NCBI GenBank assembly: GCA_021324735.1
Contig: JAJPIO010000009.1
Coordinates: forward strand, 771,317-835,316
DNA from: Bacteroidota bacterium
Lineage (GTDB): Bacteria; Bacteroidota; Ignavibacteria; Palsa-1295
Direction: 5' to 3'
DNA length: 64,000 nucleotides
A program made the translations under genes and the position numbers. Of the stretch, positions 20,498 to 30,046 are shown piece after piece (position 1 is the stretch's first letter; each line of letters starts with the position of its first letter). The notes under the pieces are model-generated. The model searched no databases. It was not told where the DNA came from and saw nothing but the letters and a program-made list of their open reading frames with translations.

Positions 20498-21103
20498 ATG
20501 ATCTCGCTCCTTCGTGGTATTGTGCGACAACGCACACCGCTCACACTCGTAATCGATGCGAACGGTGTTGGCTATGAATTGCTCTGTACACAGGAGGCTT
20601 TCGAACGGGCATCTTCCATCGGCGAAGAATATGAGTTGTGGACACGCCTTATCGTTCGAGAAGATTCGATGACTCTTTTCGGTTTTGTGAGCACCCAGGA
20701 GCGTGCGCTTTTCGATCTTCTTATCTCCATTAGCGGGATCGGACCCAAAACAGCGCTTGGAATATTGAGCGGAGTAGGGGAATCTGAACTTCGAGAAGCG
20801 ATCCGGTCGAGTGATGTGCATCGGCTTATCGGCGTGCCTGGCGTTGGACGCAAAACTGCCGAACGACTGATCGTTGAGTTGCGCGATAAATTGTTACATG
20901 AAGAATTGTTGTCTCCGGTATCCTCACCTTCCGCAGGAGAGGGCACCATTAGAAATGACGCCTTGCAAGCGCTACTTGCTTTGGGCTACCAACGTGTTGC
21001 TGCTGAAAAAGCTATTCGAGAAGTTCTAAGAAGCGAACCAACCGTTGGAAAGAAAGTCGAGACTTTAGTTAAGGCAGCGCTTAAGGAAGCTAACGCCGCT
21101 TAA
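20498..21103 (+). CDS. ruvA: Holliday junction branch migration protein RuvA
   Basis: RuvA binds four-way junctions and loads the RuvB motor. The 201-residue protein has the N-terminal OB-fold (MISLLRGIV...GVGYELLC), two helix-hairpin-helix motifs (ISGIGPKTALGIL near 78 and VPGVGRKTAERLIVEL near 113) and the C-terminal RuvB-contact domain (ALQALLALGYQRVAAEKAI near 155). Length is typical. The gene is divergent from recQ; ruvB and ruvC are not in the window. Confidence 0.97.
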   Translation: MISLLRGIVRQRTPLTLVIDANGVGYELLCTQEAFERASSIGEEYELWTRLIVREDSMTLFGFVSTQERALFDLLISISGIGPKTALGILSGVGESELREAIRSSDVHRLIGVPGVGRKTAERLIVELRDKLLHEELLSPVSSPSAGEGTIRNDALQALLALGYQRVAAEKAIREVLRSEPTVGKKVETLVKAALKEANAA

Positions 21104-21115
21104 TCAATAGTGGGG

Positions 21116-22075
21116 CTAACCAATAATGGGAAGCAATTCTGCCTTCTCCGGCTCGCCGCATAATTTGTAAATTGCATCGGCAACGCGCTGCATAAGCCAT
21201 TGCGGAGTGGACGTTGCGCCAGTTACCGCAACGGTTTCGATGCCTTCGAACCATGCTGGGTCCAGTTCGCTCTCGTCCTCAATAAAATACGTGTGAGGAT
21301 TAGCATCGTGAGCGACATGGAAAAGCACTTTGCCGTTCGAGCTATTTCGCCCTGCAACGAAGATCATTACGTCCTGCGAGCGCGACAGTTCTGCCAGCTT
21401 CGCTTCACGACCGGAGACTTGACCGCAAATCGTGTCCTTTGCCTGAAATTCTACCGCCGTTTCTTCCATCGTATCGACGACAAGATCAGCGATGCGTTCT
21501 TTGAGTCGATCCCGGATTTCGCGAAAAGTAGGACGGTCCATCGTGGTTTGTGAGAAGAGCACTGTCGGTCTATCAAACTTAATCTTCGAAAGAGCCTCTT
21601 CGACCGACTTGATAACGATCGCTTCGTCATTCACAACGCCGCGAAGCCCGATAACTTCGGCGTGGTCTTTTTTGCCAAAGATGACGACCTGGTACCCCTT
21701 ATCATAAAATTTTCGAATACGCTGCTGTACTTTAGCAACCACGGGACAGGTTGCATCGACAACCTGCAAGCCGAGCTCATTTAGTCTTGCATAGGTTGAA
21801 GGTGGTTCGCCATGCGCACGAATGAGGATCTTCGCTGGATTTTGAGCGGTCTTATTTTCACTTGCGATACGGTCAAAATCGGAGTGAGAGATACTGGTCA
21901 AGCCTTCCTTAGAAAGGCGATCCACTTCGACGGGATTATGAATAATATCGCCTAATGAGTAAAGACGTGGTGTCTCGCCGTTACCGGTTTGAGAAGCAAG
22001 TTCTGCTTCTGCATAATTAACAGCGCGGACTACACCCCAGCAAAATCCCGAATTTTTATCGACAATAACCTGCAT
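21116..22075 (-). CDS. ispH: 4-hydroxy-3-methylbut-2-enyl diphosphate reductase (IspH/LytB)
   Basis: Last enzyme of the MEP pathway; an iron-sulfur enzyme that makes IPP and DMAPP. The three cluster cysteines are visible at Cys12 (SGFCWGV), Cys110 (VDATCPVV) and Cys217 (TICGQV). Conserved His46, His88 (RAHGEP) and His138 are also present, and NSSNGKVL near residue 245 is part of the substrate site. Length 319 is normal. It reads towards the 3' end of ruvA, with 12 bp between the stops. Confidence 0.97.
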   Translation of the reverse strand: MQVIVDKNSGFCWGVVRAVNYAEAELASQTGNGETPRLYSLGDIIHNPVEVDRLSKEGLTSISHSDFDRIASENKTAQNPAKILIRAHGEPPSTYARLNELGLQVVDATCPVVAKVQQRIRKFYDKGYQVVIFGKKDHAEVIGLRGVVNDEAIVIKSVEEALSKIKFDRPTVLFSQTTMDRPTFREIRDRLKERIADLVVDTMEETAVEFQAKDTICGQVSGREAKLAELSRSQDVMIFVAGRNSSNGKVLFHVAHDANPHTYFIEDESELDPAWFEGIETVAVTGATSTPQWLMQRVADAIYKLCGEPEKAELLPIIG

Positions 22076-22110
22076 CTATTCCGATAACGCCAGAGTCGAA
22101 GAAATGGTCA

Positions 22111-22677
22111 CTAATGAACATAGCCGATTTGGAAAGCCATCGGCCAGGCGTTTAGAAACGGCTGATTGGGACCGCGAAATCCATATTCATCTATCTTCCA
22201 GGTATGTCCAATACCTAACTCAAGAAAAAATCCGCCAGCATTCCATGCAATGCCACAGCCAATGCCGGTATTCCAGTAAGAGGCTTCATCAATGCCAGAA
22301 ATGTAAGAGCGCATAAACATCCCGGTAACCTCGAGTAAACTTCGAGTGGTCCGTCTTATGACAAACGAACAGCCTGCTTGATATCCAAAGAGAAAGGGAA
22401 AAGCACCAACTTCCAAGCGTACGCCAAACCGATCGTGATAACCTTCTGCTATAAAATTAAGACCACCGGGTGTGCCCAATGTGCCACCAAAGGCAAGCTG
22501 ATCTTCCAGAAAGCCAAGATGAGAGTGAGCAGAGTCGAATGGGATTGTGGTATCTAATTCTGCTGCAGATTCTTGCTTGTGTTTTTGGGGCTGAGAATAG
22601 CTAATGTCGGTTGTGCAAAACATGAGCGTGGATACAAGGAGGATTGTTCGAAGGAGAGCCCCGACCTTAGTGTACAT
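22111..22677 (-). CDS. Conserved exported protein, paralogue of the upstream gene
   Basis: A 188-residue exported protein of unknown function. A signal peptide covers about 1-28. The mature part is glycine- and aromatic-rich, suggesting a small beta-barrel or beta-sandwich envelope protein. It matches the neighbouring upstream gene along its whole mature length: TLGTPGGLNFI, a conserved C-terminal GIGHTW-type segment and the same final IGYVH. The ATG at 22677 overlaps the end of that gene by 11 bp, so translation is probably coupled. The start is preferred over a TTG two codons earlier. Confidence 0.75.
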   Translation of the reverse strand: MYTKVGALLRTILLVSTLMFCTTDISYSQPQKHKQESAAELDTTIPFDSAHSHLGFLEDQLAFGGTLGTPGGLNFIAEGYHDRFGVRLEVGAFPFLFGYQAGCSFVIRRTTRSLLEVTGMFMRSYISGIDEASYWNTGIGCGIAWNAGGFFLELGIGHTWKIDEYGFRGPNQPFLNAWPMAFQIGYVH

Positions 22678-23245
22678 AACCAATTTGTACCGTCATTGGG
22701 ATAGTGTTGATCAAGCGATGGTCCGAATCGATATAATTACTTGAGCGATCGTAAGACCACGAATGCCCTATAGACACTTGTAAGAAGAAACCGCCAATAT
22801 CAAATCCGAGACCTACGCCGTATCCCCAGAAGTCAGTACCGCCAAGGTTATCCACGCTTTGTATAAAAGATCGGAAGCCAATAAGAGAGAACTCGGTCAA
22901 AGACTTCTCGTCCCTTGAAAGAACAAAAGAAAGATCGCATTGGCCGCCCGCCAGCATGGCCATAACTAATGGCGCTCCGCCGATCTCAAGCCGAAGACCA
23001 TAGTCTTGATAATAGCCTTCACCGATGAAGTTCAACCCTCCAGGCATTCCCAGCGTAGCTCCGAATGCAACATCATTTTTTAAGAACTCGACTTTCATGT
23101 GATGACGAGTTCTGGTCTCCAGTTGGGAGAGTGAATCCATACGCTGTTCCAAAGAACTATCAGAAGCATTTAAAGGATTGGAAGCAAACTGCGCTCTGAG
23201 AGGACTGGCAACGAGTATTACAAGCAGTAAGGTGAGTTTCACCAT
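22667..23245 (-). CDS. Conserved exported protein, first of a tandem paralogous pair
   Basis: A 192-residue exported protein with a signal peptide (about 1-18) and a beta-rich mature part. It shares GATLGMPGGLNFIGEGYY, the SIGHSW-type motif and the C-terminal QIGYVH with the next gene, so the pair arose by tandem duplication. I do not recognise the family. An outer-membrane or periplasmic location is inferred from composition. cmk lies 25 bp upstream on the same strand, so the pair may be expressed with it. Confidence 0.75.
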   Translation of the reverse strand: MVKLTLLLVILVASPLRAQFASNPLNASDSSLEQRMDSLSQLETRTRHHMKVEFLKNDVAFGATLGMPGGLNFIGEGYYQDYGLRLEIGGAPLVMAMLAGGQCDLSFVLSRDEKSLTEFSLIGFRSFIQSVDNLGGTDFWGYGVGLGFDIGGFFLQVSIGHSWSYDRSSNYIDSDHRLINTIPMTVQIGYVH

Positions 23246-23270
23246 CTTTTGAAGAACACAACCAAATGGT

Positions 23271-23945
23271 CTAAGTTACAGCCATAATTTGTTTTGCGAG
23301 TTCCAGTACTCGTTCAACCTGACCATCAATAGTTAGATTTGTGGTATCGACCTCAATAGCATCGGCCGCTTTTCGAAGCGGAGAAATGGCTCGTTCACGA
23401 TCGCGTTTATCGCGCTCTTCCAATTGTTGCCGCAATTCTTCCAGTGGGATGTGGGTACCGAGTTTTTCCATTTCAAGCTGTCGGCGCTCGGCACGAATTG
23501 CCGGATCAGCAACGAGAAATATCTTTAGCTCAGCATCTGGAAAAACCACCGTACCAATGTCTCGACCTTCTAAAACGACGCCGCCATTTTTACCGATCTC
23601 ACGCTGTTTCTCGACCAGTTTTGCTCGAACTTCCGGATTTGTTGAAAGCTCACTTGCTAACAAGGCGATATCCGGCTCTTGTAATTCGCGAGATACATTG
23701 ATTCCGTCCAACTGAATATTGCCTGTCGGACTAAAGCTAATATCGGCCTCTTCCAAAAGCTTATGAACTCGCTCGAGGTCATGACCTCGGTGATCGCGTC
23801 GCCGAACGAGGAGAGCAAAGGCGCGATACATCGCACCCGTATTGAGATGAAGAAAGCCAAGGCGCTCCGCGACTCGTTTCGCTGTCGTGCTCTTTCCGGA
23901 GGCTGTCGGGCCGTCGATCGCGATAATTATTCCGTTCTTGCGCAT
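23271..23945 (-). CDS. cmk: Cytidylate kinase
   Basis: Phosphorylates CMP and dCMP. The 224-residue protein has the P-loop DGPTASGKST (residues 11-20), the NMP-binding region LNTGAMYRAFALL, the EGRDIGTVVFPDAELKIFL segment near 130-150, and the C-terminal RERAISPLRKAADAIEVDT. Length and order of motifs are typical. A clear minus-strand terminator upstream (23961-23998) separates it from the preceding lipoprotein gene, so it has its own promoter. Confidence 0.97.
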   Translation of the reverse strand: MRKNGIIIAIDGPTASGKSTTAKRVAERLGFLHLNTGAMYRAFALLVRRRDHRGHDLERVHKLLEEADISFSPTGNIQLDGINVSRELQEPDIALLASELSTNPEVRAKLVEKQREIGKNGGVVLEGRDIGTVVFPDAELKIFLVADPAIRAERRQLEMEKLGTHIPLEELRQQLEERDKRDRERAISPLRKAADAIEVDTTNLTIDGQVERVLELAKQIMAVT

Positions 23946-23960
23946 CAGAGCCCGCTTAAC

Positions 23961-23998
23961 GAAAAAAGAGTAACGAGTCGTTCAACCCGTCACTCTTT
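23961..23998 (-). terminator. Rho-independent terminator of the LEA-like lipoprotein gene
   Basis: Read on the minus strand, an 11-bp stem with one mismatch (AAAGAGTGACG pairing with CGTTACTCTTT) encloses a 12-nt loop and runs into a stretch of Ts. It lies between the stop at 24017 and the cmk start at 23945. Confidence 0.8.
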
Positions 23999-24016
23999 CA
24001 AAACAAATCGACACGT

Positions 24017-24655
24017 TTAACTGCGGAATTCCGTATTGACGATCGTAAGCTGGCCCGGATAACGAAGGCTTAATCCACCAGCGGACATTGTAGGTTGCGT
24101 TACCAACTGCACCTGCGAAACTCCTCCCTGGCCGGAGAGGGCTAGTGCAAGATTCAGCAGATCGTTATAGCTTTGATTTGCAAAAAACTGTTTAAGATCG
24201 ACCGAGACCTGAAGCGGGATCATCGATGTAGTGCCACCAGCCGGAACGCCAACGGGAGCCCCGATATTGCCGCTGATCGTCTGATGTCCATTGAGAAGAA
24301 GCGTCCATGGAAAATCGGTGACCTGTAGCGCGCTTACCAATGAACTTCCGGTCGGCGCATTCGGATTGCGAGCCGCAACATTGAGCGTAAAGGTAAGCGG
24401 GAATTGACCCGATGCAAATGCGGCTGCGAGGTTAATGCCATCCATGACGCTAAAATCTGAAACGCTATGCTTATTCGCAATATCGATTCCCGCCAGGCGG
24501 ACGCTCTGCACATTATTGAGCTTGAATTGAATGCGCGAAAGCCCGGCCAGAGCATTGAGTGTAGCGCAAGAGTTAAGGCTCGCTGATAGCACCCCAGCAC
24601 CGATCACGATCGCCGTTAGTGCACCAAAGAGAGCAGAGGGTTTCAAACGATTCAT
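24017..24655 (-). CDS. LEA-type-2-like lipoprotein, hypothetical
   Basis: A 212-residue exported protein. The N-terminal hydrophobic segment (about 10-28) ends in SASLNSC, a plausible though not textbook lipobox. The mature part alternates beta-strand-like segments: IQFKLNNVQSVRLAGIDIANK, then a central FPLTFTLNVAARNPNAP. This resembles the LEA14/water-stress fold found in bacterial periplasmic proteins; the assignment is by pattern only. GGAGG six bases upstream of the ATG is a good ribosome site. A terminator follows. Confidence 0.7.
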   Translation of the reverse strand: MNRLKPSALFGALTAIVIGAGVLSASLNSCATLNALAGLSRIQFKLNNVQSVRLAGIDIANKHSVSDFSVMDGINLAAAFASGQFPLTFTLNVAARNPNAPTGSSLVSALQVTDFPWTLLLNGHQTISGNIGAPVGVPAGGTTSMIPLQVSVDLKQFFANQSYNDLLNLALALSGQGGVSQVQLVTQPTMSAGGLSLRYPGQLTIVNTEFRS

Positions 24656-24792
24656 TTTTCCTCCGATTTTTGAGTGTGAGACTCTACAAAAAAGTATGTG
24701 AACTGTAATATGTTAATTAAGTGAAAAAGTTACGCCAATACAGAATGAGAGGATGAGTTTGACGTAATGCCCAGGGACGGGCTTCAGGTAAC

Positions 24793-24869
24793 TGGCGGAG
24801 CGGACGGGACTCGAACCCGCGACCTCCTACGTGACAGGCAGGCGTTCTAACCAGCTGAACTACCGCTCC
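24793..24869 (-). tRNA. tRNA-Asp (GTC)
   Basis: Minus-strand cloverleaf of 77 nt including an encoded CCA. The acceptor stem GGAGCGG pairs with CCGCTCC, with discriminator G. The anticodon loop carries GTC, and the T-arm GCGGGTTCGAGTCCCGT is standard. Confidence 0.97.
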
Positions 24870-25010
24870 AATTTGCAAAGATGAAGTTGAGAGACGAAAA
24901 ACGGTTCTCAAATTCGGCGCGTCTAACTTTGCAGCGCCTCGGTAAGTTTCGGATGAGCAGTTAAAGGCGAAGGAAAGCCTTCCTCTACTCTCATCTTTCA
25001 AAGTCCCGTG

Positions 25011-25083
<73 letters not shown>

Positions 25084-25267
25084 GGCTTTCTATAAACGAT
25101 GGTTTTGCCTCGTCTAAGTGCGCCGGACAACGGGTGCTGGAAAGGCGGGGTTCCCTCAATTCCAATTATTGAGTCTTTACTACTGGAAATTATTTCTTGA
25201 GTTCTTGCACAGCTTATGCACTTATCAACCATTGGTGTGCATAATATTAGGGCCTGAAAGGGGAACG

Positions 25268-25293
25268 GCGCCAATCCCATATAGGATTGGCGC
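25268..25293. terminator. Strong hairpin downstream of the small membrane protein gene
   Basis: GCGCCAATCC and GGATTGGCGC form a perfect 10-bp stem with a 6-nt loop. It lies 3' of the minus-strand gene ending at 25348. No clean U-run follows on either strand, so it may be a stabilising hairpin or an atypical terminator. Confidence 0.5.
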
Positions 25294-25347
25294 TCATACC
25301 AAAAATCGCAGCGAAAAGAATGCCAGATGAGCTTCCCTTCAACTCGA

Positions 25348-25746
25348 TTAGAGTCGGCTGCGCATGCGCTCGCTGGCGCTGGAGCCAAAATCGCCCGAAC
25401 CGTAGTCGGATTCGTCTTCGAAATCGCGCTGCGGATAGTTACGGTCCTGCATTCCCTCGTCGTAACTGTCCTCCGAAGATTCGAACATGTCTCCAATAAA
25501 GTCACGGACCGATTCAATTTGCAATAAGCTATAGATCAAAGTGGAAGCTACCACTGCTCCTGCGGCCCACGGTACCCAACCCGGCAAGTCGCGGGTGATC
25601 GATTTCACCGCCCGCTTTGCCGGACGAATAATGTGCCGTTCCGTTTCGCTGATGATATCGTGCGGCCGGCTGTTCGAACGCCGTGATGTGGTCGTGCCGT
25701 CGCCGCTTGAAGTGTGTCCATTCCGAGATGCTGATCGTGTAGGCAT
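25348..25746 (-). CDS. Small single-pass membrane protein, hypothetical
   Basis: A 132-residue protein of unknown function. The N-terminal ~45 residues are Ser/Thr/Arg-rich. One membrane helix follows (WVPWAAGAVVASTLIYSLL, about 60-78), and the C-terminal ~45 residues are strongly acidic with many Asp, Glu, Ser and Tyr. The ATG at 25746 has an AGAGGT site just upstream and is chosen over an extension that starts 39 bp earlier. No family is recognised. It lies downstream of the YifB/ComM gene on the same strand, 62 bp away. Confidence 0.6.
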   Translation of the reverse strand: MPTRSASRNGHTSSGDGTTTSRRSNSRPHDIISETERHIIRPAKRAVKSITRDLPGWVPWAAGAVVASTLIYSLLQIESVRDFIGDMFESSEDSYDEGMQDRNYPQRDFEDESDYGSGDFGSSASERMRSRL

Positions 25747-25808
25747 AGTTACCTCTGTGCAAATATTTTTTGAACTGAGGTACAAGCACAGTGCCAGCGT
25801 CCCCGATT

Positions 25809-27389
25809 TTATGCATTCCAGAACTGCCGATCTAAACTTCGGTATTGTATTGCCTCGCTCAGATGCGCAGTAGAAATCTCTTCTGCACCCGCCAAGTCCG
25901 CGATGGTGCGGGATACTTTTAGAATTCGATCGTACGCTCTGGCGGAGTAGCCCATCCGTGACATCGCCATCTTCAGGATATTGCGACCTTCCTCGCCGAT
26001 CTCACAATACTCCTGCACGAGCTTTGGCGGAAGGTCCGCGTTCTTGAAGATCCGCCGCTTACCGCCCGGCTGCATAAGCCCTTTATAGCGTTCCTGCTGG
26101 CGCTCCCGTGCAATAAGAACTCGCTCGCGGATCTTCTTCGAAGGTTCACCCGATGATTTCTTACCTAACTCCTCGATCTTCACGCTCGGCACTTCAATAT
26201 GGATATCGATACGATCGAGTAACGGGCCCGACACCTTGCTCATATACTTTTGTATCGCTCCTTCGGCACAGGAGCAGGAGTGGATCGCGGATCCGAAATT
26301 TCCGCACGGGCAAGGGTTCATCGCGCAGATGAGCATGAAGCTGGCCGGATATTCCACCGTCATTCTCGTCCGCGATATTGTGATCGCTCCGTCTTCGAGA
26401 GGTTGCCGCAATACTTCAAGCACATTACGTTGAAACTCCGGTAGCTCATCTAAGAAGAGCACTCCATGATGTGCCAACGAAATCTCGCCCGGGCGAATAT
26501 TCATCATGCCGCCACCGACTAAAGCCGCATCCGATATCGTATGATGCGGCGCCCGGAAGGGCCTTGCGGTAACGATGGCCGTTTTCGGCGGCAATGTTCC
26601 GGCTACGCTATGGATCTTCGTCGTCTCCAGCGCTTCATCGAACGTAAGCGGAGGTAGTATGGAAGGGAAGCGCTTGGCGAGCATACTCTTGCCCGAGCCG
26701 GGAGACCCGACCATGATAAGGTTATGTCCGCCGGCAGCAGCTACCTCGAGCGCTCGTTTCACCGTCTCCTGTCCTTTTACCTCAGCAAAGTCGAATAGCG
26801 TATGATGGCTATCTTCCTGGAATATTTGCTCGATGTTCACTCTCGTCGGCTCAGGAGACGCATTGCCATTCAAAATATCGATCGCTTCGCGTAATGTCGC
26901 AACGGAGTAGACTTCCAACTCCTTGACTAATGCTGCCTCGCCAGCATTCTGAGCCGGCAGGATCATCCCTTTTAGCTGCGGCAACTTCTCCCGCATCTTT
27001 CGGGCATGGAGCGCAACATTCAGTGCTCCGTGAACCGGTCGTACCGTGCCATCGAGAGCAAGCTCACCCAGTATCACGTATTCCCGCAGCCGCTCGGCAT
27101 CGACCGAACCCGTGGTAGCGAGCAAGCCGAGTGCGATCGGCAGATCGAACGAACTGCCCTCCTTGCGGATGTCCGCCGGGGCCAGATTGATTGTGATCTT
27201 TCGGTTTGTCGAGAAGGTGATCGCGCTGTTCTTCAGCGCCGAGAGCACGCGCTCCTTGCTCTCGCGTACTGCCGAGTCCGGCAGCCCAACGATCGCAAAA
27301 CCGGGTACCATGCCTTCGACATGCGATTCGATCTCGACGGTAAATGCTTCAATTCCTTGGGTAGTAGCTGTATAGCAACGGGAGAACAT
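25809..27389 (-). CDS. YifB/ComM family Mg-chelatase-like AAA ATPase
   Basis: ComM-type hexameric AAA+ protein. In studied species this family promotes branch migration during integration of transforming DNA; elsewhere its role is less clear. The 526-residue product has the N-terminal ChlI-like domain (MFSRCYTATTQGIEAF, then VEGMVPGFAIVGLPDSAV), Walker A GSPGSGKS at 228-235, Walker B VLFLDELPEF near 308, a Cys-rich motif (CAMNPCPCG) near 352, and the C-terminal Mg-chelatase domain. Start and length are standard. Confidence 0.93.
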   Translation of the reverse strand: MFSRCYTATTQGIEAFTVEIESHVEGMVPGFAIVGLPDSAVRESKERVLSALKNSAITFSTNRKITINLAPADIRKEGSSFDLPIALGLLATTGSVDAERLREYVILGELALDGTVRPVHGALNVALHARKMREKLPQLKGMILPAQNAGEAALVKELEVYSVATLREAIDILNGNASPEPTRVNIEQIFQEDSHHTLFDFAEVKGQETVKRALEVAAAGGHNLIMVGSPGSGKSMLAKRFPSILPPLTFDEALETTKIHSVAGTLPPKTAIVTARPFRAPHHTISDAALVGGGMMNIRPGEISLAHHGVLFLDELPEFQRNVLEVLRQPLEDGAITISRTRMTVEYPASFMLICAMNPCPCGNFGSAIHSCSCAEGAIQKYMSKVSGPLLDRIDIHIEVPSVKIEELGKKSSGEPSKKIRERVLIARERQQERYKGLMQPGGKRRIFKNADLPPKLVQEYCEIGEEGRNILKMAMSRMGYSARAYDRILKVSRTIADLAGAEEISTAHLSEAIQYRSLDRQFWNA

Positions 27390-27798
27390 CTTACGTAGTA
27401 TGTTAGAGGACCGCTACAAAATTAATGCTTCGCAGCGCAGCGTACTTGAAGCACGCTTTTATCCGGGGCCTATCGCTTGTTTTATCCGGGGCCTATCGCT
27501 TCAAGAGTGTGCTTGCTTCATGCCATAAAATTTTGATTTTGTTTTTTGAATTCGTTTCATTAACCGCCTTCTCTCTCTCAAATTCAAAAATGCACAGCGA
27601 GAGTGATCGGATCGCTCCATCGAGAGCGCGATCACCCTTCCGGCTTTGTGTTTTTATTTGTTAGTGAACAAATAGGCACCTATGGCGGAGTTCCAAAAGT
27701 GTAAATTTTGACAATATTATTTGCACTGAAAGATCAGACCGTCAGGTTTATGAGGATTGATTCGTATTCAAGTATAAATTAGATACACGACAACTGAA
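27390..27798. other. 409-bp intergenic region
   Basis: This gap between two divergent genes holds a 22-bp tandem duplication (27457-27501) and AT-rich sequence upstream of the propeller gene. The open frames in it are short, unlike known proteins and without ribosome sites; I see no gene. Confidence 0.6.
27457..27501. repeat. 22-bp tandem direct repeat (period 23)
   Basis: The unit beginning TTTTATCCGGGGCCTATCGC occurs twice, at 27457-27478 and 27480-27501, without mismatches. It is one of several short tandem duplications in this window. Confidence 0.85.
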
Positions 27799-27813
27799 GT
27801 GCCTTCGAAAATT

Positions 27814-29970
27814 ATGCGAATGATGCGTGTTGTTCTTTCCTGTGCTTTAATCGTCCTGCTTCGGATTAACGTCTATTCGCAGTGGCAACCAGCCTCCGGC
27901 GGATCGCTCGGTGAAGTTACGGCTTTTGGTGGTGACTACTCTACTCAGTACGGCGTGACAGGTGGACGGTTGTATCAAATTAAGGGAAGGATCTGGTCTC
28001 CGTTAAGTAATTCACCCACTCGAATTAATAACTTTGTCACGATTGGAAAACAGATTGTCGCCGCAACATTGGATCAGGGAATCTACCGTTCTACCGATGT
28101 TGGCGTAACCTGGGTAAAGTCAAACACAGGACTCACTAATCTTGCGACGTATATAATTATCCAGTCGGGAAGCGAGCTATTTGTGGGCACCAATGGGGGG
28201 GGCGTTTTTACGTCTTCCGATGGAGGGGTAAGTTGGTTTGCTTCCAACTCAGGTCTCGGCTCCCATTATATTAGTTCGCTTGCTGTAAGTGGTACCTATC
28301 TAGCGGCAGGCACAGATGCGGGAGTGTTCCTATCAACGGATAATGGAAATCATTGGTCGTCAACCGGGATATTACCCGATCCATACGTTTCATGCGTTGG
28401 AATCACGGGTCATTTCATTCTTGCAGGCACTATAGACGGAATTGATGGCGGTCTATTTAGCTCGACAGATCTTGGAGCTAGTTGGAAGCGTGCTGACACG
28501 GGGATCACGAATAAGAAAATTCATGCAATTGCTTTTACCACTGCAGGCGAGTACATTGGTACCGAGAATGGTCTGTACCAACGAATGGGCGCCGTGTGGA
28601 GCGAGGTAGATGGAGACCTTTCGGGTGCGTGGGTGGATGCTATTGCTCTTGTCGGGTTCAACCTTTTTGTAGGGACCACTATGGGAGCGTTTGTTTCTTC
28701 CGACGGTGGATCTTCTTGGGCTAACACAAACACATCTGGTCCGGCACTTAATGTGATGGCAATCGGGACGTTGGCGGTAAATGGCGATACCCTCATCGCA
28801 TGTGGTGGTGGCAGGGACCGCTCCGGTTCCGATGATTGGAATGGTTCTGGCGTATTTCAATCGGTTAACGACGGATTATCATGGAAGAGTACCAGTGAGG
28901 GGCTTCCAAGTAACACGCCAATCAATGCACTTGACGCTCACGGACCTACCTGGTACGTGGCTACGGACTCCGGAGTCTATCGATCGAATAATCGAGGTAT
29001 AAACTGGACAGCGGTTGATTCTGGCTTACGGGCGCTCCTTCCATATCCTGCAATCTCCGCTATTACGTCCATTGGTAGCACTGTAATAGCTGGACGGAGA
29101 CTTGTGATTGGAAGTGATGGAAACAATCGGCTACTACGTTCGACGGATGAAGGCAATCGATGGTTACCGTTGCAGAATGATCCACTGAGCATTAGCTCCG
29201 AGTTGCTAGCAACCATTGGTTCTGACATTTATGCCGGAACCGAGGACCAGCCAAGTTGTCTGTGGCTTTCCAAAGATAGTGGGAAAAGCTGGTCGCCCGT
29301 TGGCGGCTCAATACCCGGTGATGGATTTGACGCAATCCTTCAACTGGGCTCGAAAGTTTTTGCTGCAGCCTATTATGGGCAGCATCATGTCTTTTGGACC
29401 ACGGATGAGGGCAGCACTTGGACTGACGTGACAAGTAATTTACCGACCGGGATACAAGTGCAATCCTTAGCGACCGATGGGGTTAATCTATTTCTTGGTG
29501 CGTTCCAATATCCCGGAACAGCTGGTGGAATCTATTTCTCCACCGATGAGGGCGCTACATGGAGGCAGGCAAATAACGGGCTTGCCGATATCGACGTATT
29601 GTCCGTGGCCGTTCACGGTTCAACGTTATTTGCAGGTACGAAGGAGGCGGGTGTTTGGAGTCGCTCGATTTCCGAGATGATCGCGTCAGTTAGCGTCGCA
29701 GTACATTCTGCTCCGTCTTCCAGTGTGATTTGCTACCCAAATCCACTCAATAATTCGACAACAGTCAACCTTAGATCATGCGAGTCAGGATTTGCTACCA
29801 TTACCGTTGTGAATCTTCTGGGTGAGGAAGCCTCATGCATATTCTCAGGCAACCTGCAACCGGGCGAGCACACCTTTGTATGGAATGCCAGTGGCATTCC
29901 GCCAGGAGTGTATGAGTGTCTTGTGCGAATGAATGGGGAAGTAAAGCATGTGCCGCTGGTAGTACGGTAG
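27814..29970 (+). CDS. Secreted BNR/YCF48-type beta-propeller protein with T9SS sorting domain
   Basis: A 718-residue exported protein. A signal peptide (about 1-23) is followed by some 13 repeats of the type S(T/S)D-G-x-W, for example IYRSTDVGVTWVKSN and VFTSSDGGVSWFASN. This is the BNR/photosystem-assembly-like propeller pattern, probably forming two propellers. The last ~75 residues (YPNPLNNSTTVNLRS, VVNLLGEE, then GVYECLVRMNGE) are a type A T9SS C-terminal sorting domain, so export through the outer membrane and attachment or release at the surface are expected. A GTG at 27799 would add five residues. Ligand unknown. Confidence 0.88.
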   Translation: MRMMRVVLSCALIVLLRINVYSQWQPASGGSLGEVTAFGGDYSTQYGVTGGRLYQIKGRIWSPLSNSPTRINNFVTIGKQIVAATLDQGIYRSTDVGVTWVKSNTGLTNLATYIIIQSGSELFVGTNGGGVFTSSDGGVSWFASNSGLGSHYISSLAVSGTYLAAGTDAGVFLSTDNGNHWSSTGILPDPYVSCVGITGHFILAGTIDGIDGGLFSSTDLGASWKRADTGITNKKIHAIAFTTAGEYIGTENGLYQRMGAVWSEVDGDLSGAWVDAIALVGFNLFVGTTMGAFVSSDGGSSWANTNTSGPALNVMAIGTLAVNGDTLIACGGGRDRSGSDDWNGSGVFQSVNDGLSWKSTSEGLPSNTPINALDAHGPTWYVATDSGVYRSNNRGINWTAVDSGLRALLPYPAISAITSIGSTVIAGRRLVIGSDGNNRLLRSTDEGNRWLPLQNDPLSISSELLATIGSDIYAGTEDQPSCLWLSKDSGKSWSPVGGSIPGDGFDAILQLGSKVFAAAYYGQHHVFWTTDEGSTWTDVTSNLPTGIQVQSLATDGVNLFLGAFQYPGTAGGIYFSTDEGATWRQANNGLADIDVLSVAVHGSTLFAGTKEAGVWSRSISEMIASVSVAVHSAPSSSVICYPNPLNNSTTVNLRSCESGFATITVVNLLGEEASCIFSGNLQPGEHTFVWNASGIPPGVYECLVRMNGEVKHVPLVVR

Positions 29971-30046
29971 GATCCGTGGACGTCGTCCTAACCGAGCGTT
30001 GATTTTGAGCCCCATGGCAGACTTGTTCTGGCACGCAACTGTATTC

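Noticed and set aside
27425..27664. 79-codon plus-strand frame between the YifB/ComM gene and the propeller gene
   Set aside because: Includes the 22-bp tandem duplication, lacks a ribosome site and resembles no protein.
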